Positions 1-4,854 of a DNA stretch of 5,626 nt are shown piece after piece. A program made the position numbers and the translations under genes. The notes beneath the pieces are model-generated. The model made no database searches, had not been told where the DNA came from, and saw only the letters and a program-made list of their open reading frames with translations. This DNA comes from Chloroflexota bacterium (GTDB taxonomy: Bacteria; Chloroflexota; Chloroflexia; Chloroflexales; Kallotenuaceae), in contig JAFAYS010000898.1 in the NCBI GenBank assembly GCA_019240175.1, positions 1 to 5,626 on the forward strand. Direction: 5' to 3'. Within the stretch, counting starts at the first letter, position 1, and every line of letters begins with the position of its first letter.

Positions 1-346
1 GCGTCAGTTGAAACTTACGATCCGCGCCCTCGGGCTGGAAGCGAATCCCCTGATCGCTAATGCTGCCCAGCTTTGAGTTCTGGCGGATCAACGAGTAGGC
101 CTGAAAGCCGCCCGAGTCGGTGATAATCGGACCCTGCCAATCGGCCATTTTGTGCAGACCGCCCAGCGCCTGAATCGTGGACGAGCCGGGGCGCTGCATG
201 AGATGAAACACGTTCATCACCACCGCTTGCACGCCGGCGTTACGCAGATCGGTCGCATCGATCGCGCGCACCACGCCGCGGGTTGCGTCCGGCAGATAGG
301 CCGGCAGAGCAAGGTCGCCGTGAGCCGTTTTTAGTGTACTAAGCAT
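1..346 (-). CDS. tgt: tRNA-guanine (queuine) transglycosylase family protein, N-terminal part
   Basis: This is the first 115 codons of a gene that leaves the window at base 1, so the 3' part is missing. TGT enzymes exchange the guanine at tRNA position 34 for queuine or a precursor in the cytoplasm. The translated part shows family landmarks: LPDATRG at about residues 18-24, FHLMQRPG at 47-54, GGLHKM at 62-67 and ITDSGGFQAYSL at 75-86. Asp77 in TDSGGFQ matches the Asp of the base-binding pocket in known TGTs. The nucleophilic Asp and the zinc site would lie beyond the window. Compared with the canonical enzyme (typically NTYHLM and PVGTxxxVK) the N-terminus is divergent, so a paralogue with another substrate is possible. 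The ATG at 346 lies inside the end of rsmI, giving an 8-base overlap. A GAGGA at 359-355 stands 8 bases upstream, which suggests translational coupling. Confidence 0.82.
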   Translation of the reverse strand, partial: MLSTLKTAHGDLALPAYLPDATRGVVRAIDATDLRNAGVQAVVMNVFHLMQRPGSSTIQALGGLHKMADWQGPIITDSGGFQAYSLIRQNSKLGSISDQGIRFQPEGADRKFQLT

Positions 347-1151
347 TTTCGTCTTCCTCGGGCTCTACGTCTGACTCCCACTCTGCATCTGCGTCGGCCT
401 CCGAGTCCAAATCCTCCTGATCGGCTTCGTCGTCTGCTTCCGCGTCTTCGGCCTGAGCGCCGGGCTGCCATTCCAGCTTGCCGGCTCGCTCGTTGCCCGC
501 GATCACGACGATATACTCGCCGCGCGGCTTGTCTTGCGCAAACTGTTCGCGTAGCTCCGACAGCGTGCCACGCATCACCGTCTCGTAGAGCTTGGTCAGA
601 TCGTTGGCGATCACCGCCTCACGATCGCCGAAAACCTCCAGCGCATCGTCGAGAAAAGCTGCCAGCCGGTACGGACTTTCATAGAAGATCAAGGTGTGTG
701 GCGATAGCAGATCCAGCTGCATAAAGCGTCTACGCGCGCCCGGCTTACGTGGCGGGAAGCCGCGAAAGGTGAAGCTGTGCGCCGGCAGGCCCGAAAGCAC
801 CAGCGCCATGATCGCGCCGGTCGGGCCAGGCAGCATGGTCACTTCCAAATCCTCGTCGATCGCGCGACGCACCAATGTGTAGCCAGGATCGGCAATGCCA
901 GGCGTGCCGGCGTCAGTCACCACAGCCACGGACTTACCCTGCTTGAGCAGGCCGATCACTCGTCCGGCCACCTGCTGCTCGTTATGCTGATGAAACGAGA
1001 GCTGCGGCTTTTTGATGCCAAAGTGCTTAAGCAAAACACCGGTTTTTCGTGTATCTTCGCTTGCTATTATGTCTACTTCACCCAATACATCCAGCGCTCG
1101 CAGCGATATGTCACGTAAATTCCCGATCGGCGTTGCAACAAGATACAGCAT
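339..1151 (-). CDS. rsmI: 16S rRNA (cytidine(1402)-2'-O)-methyltransferase RsmI with acidic C-terminal tail
   Basis: RsmI methylates the ribose of C1402 of 16S rRNA in the ribosomal P site, using S-adenosylmethionine. The 270-residue product carries the motif series of this tetrapyrrole-methylase-fold family: VATPIGN at 5-11, SEDTR at 31-35, TDAGTPGIADPG at 79-90, LPGP at 107-110, FYESPYR at 156-162, LTKLYE at 185-190 and GEYIVVIAG at 211-219. The position usually read as ARELTK is ANDLTK here. The catalytic domain ends near residue 225. The short helix-turn-helix domain often found at the C-terminus is absent. Residues 235-270 instead form a tail with 21 Asp/Glu and no Lys or Arg. The ATG at 1151 is preceded by AGGGAG with a short 3-base gap. 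The TAG stop lies inside tgt, so the two genes are probably co-expressed. Identification is firm; the role of the tail is unknown. Confidence 0.96.
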   Translation of the reverse strand: MLYLVATPIGNLRDISLRALDVLGEVDIIASEDTRKTGVLLKHFGIKKPQLSFHQHNEQQVAGRVIGLLKQGKSVAVVTDAGTPGIADPGYTLVRRAIDEDLEVTMLPGPTGAIMALVLSGLPAHSFTFRGFPPRKPGARRRFMQLDLLSPHTLIFYESPYRLAAFLDDALEVFGDREAVIANDLTKLYETVMRGTLSELREQFAQDKPRGEYIVVIAGNERAGKLEWQPGAQAEDAEADDEADQEDLDSEADADAEWESDVEPEEDENA

Positions 1152-1199
1152 GATCTCCCTTTTCTATCCCTTCCATTTGCTCTCGATCCGCGCTCCATC

Positions 1200-1208
1200 A
1201 TTATATCA
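1200..1208 (-). promoter_or_regulatory. Extended -10 promoter candidate for rsmI-tgt
   Basis: The minus strand reads TGATATAAT from 1208 to 1200, a perfect TATAAT hexamer with the TGn extension of extended -10 promoters. No good -35 hexamer stands 16-18 bases upstream, which is common when the extension is present. Transcription would start near 1193, giving a leader of about 40 bases before the rsmI ATG at 1151. The box lies in the 79-base gap after the upstream methyltransferase gene, so rsmI-tgt could be expressed on its own as well as by read-through. This is a motif match only. Confidence 0.5.
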
Positions 1209-1230
1209 GCACTTCACCAGCCACTGGGAT

Positions 1231-2067
1231 CTACACGTTCCCCAGGCTGACGGCCTGCTTATCGAGACAAAAGACCAGCTCCGACTCAAACTCAAGCTCG
1301 GTGGTGGTCCAGGGCTTCCCGGCAATGATCGTGGCCAGCAGCTGGCGATGGCGATCGCGCAGGTCATGGCTGCCGTTTGAGTTCTGCGTCGGCAGCGAGA
1401 CCGCAATCCAGCGCACGGGCAGCGATTCCAGCAGCCGCAGACTCGATCCGCGCTGGCGTGCCTCCAAACGATGAACTTCTTTGAACAAAAAGGCCACATC
1501 GGCCTGCTCCTGCGGCGGATCGACCAGCACATCCTGCACGCGCGCCAACGGAGCTAGGCCTTGCAAGACAAACGCGTGATTGAGCAGATCGACGCGCTGC
1601 TGGTTGATGTCATACGCATAGTAGCGGGTGGTCGGCGGCAGGTTCATCCAGGCGAAGGAGAGCGGATTCAGACCGCAGGCCACGTCCATCAGCGCCGAGG
1701 GGCGGCCCGTGACCGCAAAGATGCCGGCGTAAAACTGATCATAGATCGGCAGGCGCTCACGAGTCGAAAGATGCGTTTCCAGCAACCGTGCACAGACCGC
1801 GCGCAATTGCTCGGAGCTGCCACTATCGGCGGACTGCGTCAGTTCCTGTGTCGCGGCGGCATAGTCGGGATCGCCAAGATAGGCTGCGACGATCCGATGC
1901 AGCTTTTTGCGCACGGCCTTGACCAGATCTTTCTCTTTCTTGTAGTGACCGAGCTCCATCAGCACCAGATCTCTAACGGTTGCCTCAGCGATTGGCGTGT
2001 CTTTGTATTTTGGGGATCGCATAATCTCGGCGACAAGCGCATCCACATCGATCCTGGCCTGAGCCAC
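1231..2067 (-). CDS. Predicted 16S rRNA methyltransferase of the FmrO/ArmA/Rmt (m7G1405) family
   Basis: The 278-residue protein resembles enzymes that methylate N7 of G1405 in 16S rRNA with S-adenosylmethionine and so give high-level resistance to many aminoglycosides. The layout matches: an N-terminal helical RNA-binding region (DALVAEIMRSPKYKDT, 9-24; KKLHRI, 54-59), the STRERLPIYDQFY linker at 101-113, SAM motif I LMDVACGLNPL at 126-136, acidic YAYDIN at 150-155, DVAFLFK at 190-196, LEARQRGSSLRLLESLP at 201-217, then VSLPTQ at 223-228 and ELVFCLDK at 263-270. Family members usually read VSFPT followed by Lys or Arg and then a GMxxxY stretch; here these are VSLPTQ and DLRDRH, so the substrate pocket may differ. 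The start is GTG at 2067, supported by GAAGGAG at 2082-2076, 8 bases upstream. The gene precedes rsmI, whose target C1402 is three bases from G1405. Family membership is well supported; G1405 as target, and resistance, are inferred. Confidence 0.82.
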   Translation of the reverse strand: MAQARIDVDALVAEIMRSPKYKDTPIAEATVRDLVLMELGHYKKEKDLVKAVRKKLHRIVAAYLGDPDYAAATQELTQSADSGSSEQLRAVCARLLETHLSTRERLPIYDQFYAGIFAVTGRPSALMDVACGLNPLSFAWMNLPPTTRYYAYDINQQRVDLLNHAFVLQGLAPLARVQDVLVDPPQEQADVAFLFKEVHRLEARQRGSSLRLLESLPVRWIAVSLPTQNSNGSHDLRDRHRQLLATIIAGKPWTTTELEFESELVFCLDKQAVSLGNV

Positions 2068-2075
2068 AACAATTA

Positions 2076-2082
2076 CTCCTTC
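2076..2082 (-). promoter_or_regulatory. Ribosome binding site fixing the GTG start of the methyltransferase
   Basis: The minus strand reads GAAGGAG from 2082 to 2076, followed by 8 bases and then GTG at 2067. No ATG lies at a suitable distance, so this site decides the GTG start. The resulting N-terminus lines up with the start of the helical N-domain seen in ArmA-like proteins. Confidence 0.75.
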
Positions 2083-2137
2083 GCACGCGCTTCACGAGCG
2101 GCGGCAGCGGCGGTACTACCAAAAAAGCGCCAAAACC

Positions 2138-2145
2138 GTTATAGT
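2138..2145. promoter_or_regulatory. Overlapping divergent -10-like boxes in the intergenic region
   Basis: The 165-base gap between the two divergent genes (2068-2232) must hold promoters for both. GTTATAGT at 2138-2145 reads as TATAGT on the plus strand (2140-2145) and as TATAAC on the minus strand (2143-2138), each within one or two bases of TATAAT. Such symmetrical boxes can start transcription both ways. Neither has a convincing -35 hexamer. An alternative for the minus-strand gene is TGCTAGAAT, the complement of ATTCTAGCA near 2182-2190, which also has a TGn extension. These are low-confidence motif matches. Confidence 0.3.
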
Positions 2146-2232
2146 GGGCAGGCAGCGCTGTGTTCGATCCACCGGCGCGCCAATTCTAGCACAACGCTCG
2201 ATCAGCATGATTTAAGCAACAAAGGGAAGTTT

Positions 2233-3219
2233 ATGCCAACTGAACGCGAAGCCGGCCTGAATGCTGTCCGCGCCGCCGCCCGTCTCTGTGCGGCGGTTCG
2301 TTCCGAGATGGTTGCCGGAACCGGAGCCGATAAGCTCGACAAACAAGATCGCAGTCCGGTCACGATCGCCGATTTTGGTGCCCAGGCGATTGTCAGCCGC
2401 ATCATCGGCGAGGCGTTCCCCAACGATACATTTGTGGCCGAGGAAGACAGTGCTCTGCTGCGCGACGAGGCCAACGCTATGCAGCTTTCGGCGGTGCGGC
2501 GCTTTGTCGAGGCCGAGCTCGGCGCGGGCGATGAGACGGCGATTCTCAACTGGATCGACCGTGGTGCTGGCGAGCCTGGCGATCGCTTCTGGGTGCTCGA
2601 TCCGATCGACGGTACCAAAGGCTTTCTACGCCACGATCAGTACGCGATCGCGCTGGCATTGGTGGAAAATGGCCAGGTAACACGCGGCTTTCTAGCCTGT
2701 CCCGCGCTACCCCACGACGGCGGAACCGGCGCGATCTTTGTGGCTGAGCGTGGTGGCGGCGCGGAGTGGTGCGCGCTCGACAACAGCGATTTTCAGCCGG
2801 TGCGCGTGCGCGATACCCATGATCCGCAGCAGGCGCGGCTGGCCGAAAGCGTCGAGTCCGGGCATACCAATCGTGGGATCTCGGCGCAGATGCAGGAAGC
2901 GCTGGGCATCACCAGCGAGCCGGTACGCATGGACAGCCAGGCCAAATACGCGGCGGTCGCCTGGGGCCAGGCCGACATCTATCTGCGCGCGCCGAACGCC
3001 CGCACGCCGGATTACCGTGAGTGCATCTGGGATCACGCGGCGGGCTGGCTGATCGTCGAGGAGGCCGGCGGCACCGTCACCGATGTGTACGGCGCGCCGC
3101 TGGATTGGACGCGTGGGCGGCGGCTGGAAAACAACATCGGCGTGATCGCCACGAATGGCCATCTGCACCAGCAGGTACTCGACGCGCTCTCCGCGCTGCT
3201 ACCGGCGCGCTCCACGTAA
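2233..3219 (+). CDS. 3'(2'),5'-bisphosphate nucleotidase, HAL2-like (inositol monophosphatase superfamily)
   Basis: The 328-residue protein belongs to the Mg2+-dependent, lithium-sensitive phosphatases that convert 3'-phosphoadenosine 5'-phosphate (PAP) to AMP, clearing a by-product of sulfonate transfer and sulfate assimilation. Motifs in order are SPVTIADFGAQA at 41-52 (Asp47), VAEED at 68-72 (Glu70, Glu71), WVLDPIDGTKGFLR at 120-133 with the metal ligands Asp123, Ile125 and Asp126, DQYAIALAL at 135-143, SGHTNR at 209-214, DSQAKYA at 234-240, and YRECIWDHAAGWLIVEEAGG at 261-280 with Asp267. The WDHAAG wording and overall length fit the HAL2/SAL1 branch better than the shorter CysQ branch. 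All catalytic residues are present, so it should be active. The ATG at 2233 has AAGGGAAG just upstream. The same frame stays open far upstream, but that part lies opposite the methyltransferase gene and is not coding. Activity on inositol phosphates cannot be excluded. Confidence 0.93.
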   Translation: MPTEREAGLNAVRAAARLCAAVRSEMVAGTGADKLDKQDRSPVTIADFGAQAIVSRIIGEAFPNDTFVAEEDSALLRDEANAMQLSAVRRFVEAELGAGDETAILNWIDRGAGEPGDRFWVLDPIDGTKGFLRHDQYAIALALVENGQVTRGFLACPALPHDGGTGAIFVAERGGGAEWCALDNSDFQPVRVRDTHDPQQARLAESVESGHTNRGISAQMQEALGITSEPVRMDSQAKYAAVAWGQADIYLRAPNARTPDYRECIWDHAAGWLIVEEAGGTVTDVYGAPLDWTRGRRLENNIGVIATNGHLHQQVLDALSALLPARST

Positions 3220-3326
3220 ATCACACCGTCAGTGGAACGGTAGAAGGATTGACGTCGGTGGCGTGTGGTCGCGCTCGTCGCCGACTCGCTTCTAGCGATC
3301 GGTGAGTGCCGCAGATGTGGAGGCAC

Positions 3327-3332
3327 AGGAGG
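3327..3332 (+). promoter_or_regulatory. Strong ribosome binding site for the DinB-family gene
   Basis: A consensus AGGAGG at 3327-3332 stands 5 bases before the ATG at 3338. It favours that ATG over the in-frame GTG at 3302, which has no comparable site and would add 12 residues with no family similarity. Confidence 0.8.
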
Positions 3333-3337
3333 TATTG

Positions 3338-3844
3338 ATGGATCCATCATTACACGATGAGCTTGTCGCCGCGCGGTTGGCCTTTCAGCTCCTGCTTGCT
3401 TCGCTCTCCGATGAGGATTTGGCGCGCAAAAGCCACAATCCAGCCTGGACCAACAAACAAATCCTCTTTCATATGGCATTAGGCTTTTTTCTGCTGCCAA
3501 TCCTTTGCCCGCTGGCGCTGCTGTTCGGGCGCTTACCGCCGGTCTGCTCTCAAGCCTTTGCCCGGCTGCTCAATAGTTTGACGCGACCCTTCAACGCGAT
3601 CAATGCGCTGGGAGCGTACATCGGTGGGTACGTCCTCACGCGCGCGGGACTGGGCAAGATCTTTGATGTGGTGTACGCTCTCAGCCTGCAGCTGGCAAAG
3701 TATATTCCAGCGCGAGAGTGGAAGCGTGGGATGTTTTATCCAACGCGGTGGGAGCCGCTATTCAACAGCTACATGACCCTGGAAGATGTGTATCGATTTC
3801 CCGTCCGCCACTTCTACTCCCACGTCTCACAGATCGCGCGATGA
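3338..3844 (+). CDS. DinB-superfamily protein with hydrophobic central region
   Basis: The 168-residue protein looks like a DinB/YfiT four-helix-bundle protein, a family whose members bind a metal through three histidines and include thiol-dependent transferases. The opening LVAARLAFQLLLASLSDEDL (9-28), the NPAWTNKQILFHM segment (34-46) with His45, and the closing RHFYSHVSQI (157-166) with His158 and His162 supply the likely triad. RGMFYPTRWEPLF at 130-142 and MTLEDVYRFPVRHF at 146-159 are typical of a subgroup I recall from Chloroflexota and Actinobacteria. Unusually for a soluble bundle, residues 45-64 are almost uninterrupted hydrophobic and end in GRLPP, so this part may touch the membrane. 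The gene follows the nucleotidase on the same strand after 118 bases; co-transcription is possible but unproven. No terminator for the plus strand is visible after the stop. The function is not known. Confidence 0.72.
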   Translation: MDPSLHDELVAARLAFQLLLASLSDEDLARKSHNPAWTNKQILFHMALGFFLLPILCPLALLFGRLPPVCSQAFARLLNSLTRPFNAINALGAYIGGYVLTRAGLGKIFDVVYALSLQLAKYIPAREWKRGMFYPTRWEPLFNSYMTLEDVYRFPVRHFYSHVSQIAR

Positions 3845-3890
3845 GTCGTGGTTTGTTTATTGATGTCGTTATCGATCGCTAACCGGAATC

Positions 3891-3919
3891 AAAAACGGCG
3901 GACGAAATCTCGTCCGCCG
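3891..3919 (-). terminator. Rho-independent terminator of the secreted-protein gene
   Basis: CGGCGGACGA at 3896-3905 and TCGTCCGCCG at 3910-3919 form a perfect 10-bp stem with a 4-base loop. On the minus strand the stem is followed by five T at 3895-3891. It lies 18 bases after the stop of the gene ending at 3938. On the plus strand no T-tract follows, so it should act mainly in one direction; plus-strand transcripts from the DinB gene converge on it. Confidence 0.92.
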
Positions 3920-3937
3920 CTGCGTGTCGCCGCGCAA

Positions 3938-4699
3938 CTACAGGTTAGTGCTGGTGCTCGACGGCGCGGGCGATGTCGGCGTGGCCGGATCGGTTGGCGC
4001 GCCACCAGGGCCACGACCACCGCGTCCATGACCACCAGGCCCCTTGAGCATCAAACCGCGCTGCTGAATCTCGGTGTACGCCGCGTCGGCCTGCGCCTGC
4101 GTCAGCGTGCCATTGGCGACAGCCTGATCCAGCTGGGTCTTCGCGGCAGCCAGCGCGGCGTTGGTCACAGCCTGCTCGGTCGTGTTGTTGGCCTGCGCCA
4201 ATTGAGCCAGCGTCTGACCACTGCGCAGCTGCGTCTTCAACTCGTCGGTCGTCAGATTGAGCGCCTTGGCGGCGGCGTCAAGCATCGCCTGCTGTACGCC
4301 CGCCAGCTGCGGGCGGCCACCGAAGCCACGGCCACCACCCCGACCGCCGAAGAGCGATCCGACATCGCCGGCCTGCACGCGCTGCTTGAGCGCATCGGCC
4401 TGGGCCTGTGTCAGCGTGCCCTGCTGCACAGCTGCATCGGCAGTGCTGTTGCCCGCGCTGGTGATCGCACTGTCGAGCACCGAGCGCTGAATACCGAGCG
4501 CAGACGCCAGCTGATTGAGGAACTCCTCACGTAGGCTCGTGCCTGTCGCTTTGGGTTGCGCCTGTGATGGTGCAGCCGAGGGTGTCGGCGAAGGCGTTTG
4601 GGCGCTCGCGCTGACCCCGACCAGTGCCGGACGGAAGGCAACACCGAGGGCAAGGCCGAGCACCAGCGCGGCCATGATAACGAACGATTTCCGCTGCAT
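3938..4699 (-). CDS. Secreted protein with two 'GTLTQAQADA' modules and Gly/Arg-rich linkers
   Basis: The 253-residue product starts with a Sec-type signal peptide: QRK, a hydrophobic core (FVIMAALVLGLALGVAF, 6-22) and a likely cleavage after Ala-Ser-Ala at 31-33. A Pro/Ser-rich linker (34-55) leads to module 1 (about 56-111), a Gly/Arg-rich linker (115-130), module 2 (about 134-216), a second Gly/Arg-rich stretch (219-233) and a Pro/Thr/Ser tail. Both modules end in GTLTQAQADA (94-103 and 197-206) preceded by a predicted helix with AVxxG, recalling the Bacillus YckD/DUF2680-type secreted proteins. No cysteines and no catalytic motif are seen. The ATG at 4699 has AAGGAG 8 bases upstream (4713-4708). 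The gene has its own terminator and its upstream region carries regulatory-looking repeats. It should be exported and is probably extracellular or in the envelope; its function is unknown. Confidence 0.8.
   Translation of the reverse strand: MQRKSFVIMAALVLGLALGVAFRPALVGVSASAQTPSPTPSAAPSQAQPKATGTSLREEFLNQLASALGIQRSVLDSAITSAGNSTADAAVQQGTLTQAQADALKQRVQAGDVGSLFGGRGGGRGFGGRPQLAGVQQAMLDAAAKALNLTTDELKTQLRSGQTLAQLAQANNTTEQAVTNAALAAAKTQLDQAVANGTLTQAQADAAYTEIQQRGLMLKGPGGHGRGGRGPGGAPTDPATPTSPAPSSTSTNL
4083..4420 (-). repeat. Internal duplication within the secreted-protein gene
   Basis: The 29-base segments at 4083-4111 and 4392-4420 differ at only three positions and encode the two GTLTQAQADA helices. 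They are the best-preserved parts of an ancient tandem duplication that made the two modules. The rest of the modules has diverged at DNA level. Confidence 0.75.
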
Positions 4700-4764
4700 T
4701 GCTTGTTCTCCTTGGAACTCTCATCAGGAGTGCTGCCATTAACCCCAACGGTAGTGGCTCGCTG

Positions 4765-4777
4765 CTGATGACATCAG
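4765..4777. promoter_or_regulatory. 13-bp palindrome upstream of the secreted-protein gene
   Basis: CTGATG at 4765-4770 and CATCAG at 4772-4777 form a perfect inverted repeat around one base. It lies about 65 bases upstream of the ATG at 4699 and next to the TCAGA repeats. It could be an operator for a dimeric regulator; chance is possible. Confidence 0.35.
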
Positions 4778-4811
4778 AATACCGATCAGATATTCAGAAG
4801 GTGTTCAGAAG
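4774..4811. promoter_or_regulatory. Iterated TCAGA direct repeats, candidate response-regulator site
   Basis: The plus strand carries TCAGA at 4774, 4786, 4794 and 4805. The last two belong to identical octamers TTCAGAAG at 4793-4800 and 4804-4811, exactly 11 bases apart, about one helical turn. OmpR/PhoB-type response regulators typically bind such tandem half-sites. On the minus strand the array lies 75-112 bases upstream of the ATG at 4699, close to a weak -10-like TATTCT (complement of 4776-4781), which fits an activator of the secreted-protein gene. No regulator gene is visible in the window. Confidence 0.5.
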
Positions 4812-4854
4812 TCCTGAGAGAAGTCTGTGAATCCCAGGAGAACAAACATGCATG

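Noticed and set aside
342..449. Frameshift as the cause of the acidic RsmI tail
   Set aside because: The tail keeps a regular low-complexity acidic codon pattern, ends in a stop that overlaps a well-supported tgt start, and the tgt ribosome binding site lies within it.
1561..2232. Long open plus-strand frame in front of the nucleotidase
   Set aside because: It lies opposite the methyltransferase gene, has no family similarity, starts at a TTG without a ribosome binding site, and the nucleotidase homology begins only at the ATG at 2233.
2202..3168. Minus-strand open frames opposite the nucleotidase gene
   Set aside because: They are shadow frames of a GC-rich gene, with compositions rich in Arg, Ala and Ser, and without ribosome binding sites or recognisable motifs.
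3249..3254. TTGACG as a -35 box for the DinB-family gene
   Set aside because: No -10-like hexamer follows at 16-18 bases; the sequence there is CG-rich.
3286..3298. Hairpin TCGCT-TCT-AGCGA as a terminator of the nucleotidase gene
   Set aside because: The stem is only 5 bp and no T-tract follows.
3302..3337. GTG at 3302 as start of the DinB-family gene
   Set aside because: It lacks a good ribosome binding site, while the ATG at 3338 has AGGAGG 5 bases upstream and begins at the expected N-terminus.
3868..3883. Imperfect 16-bp palindrome GTTATCGATCGCTAAC between convergent genes
   Set aside because: It has one mismatched pair, lies between gene ends rather than at a promoter, and its CGATCG core is common throughout the window.
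4812..4839. Stem-loop after the reductase gene as a rho-independent terminator
   Set aside because: On the minus strand an 8-bp stem with one G-U pair and a 12-base loop can form, but it is not followed by a run of T.
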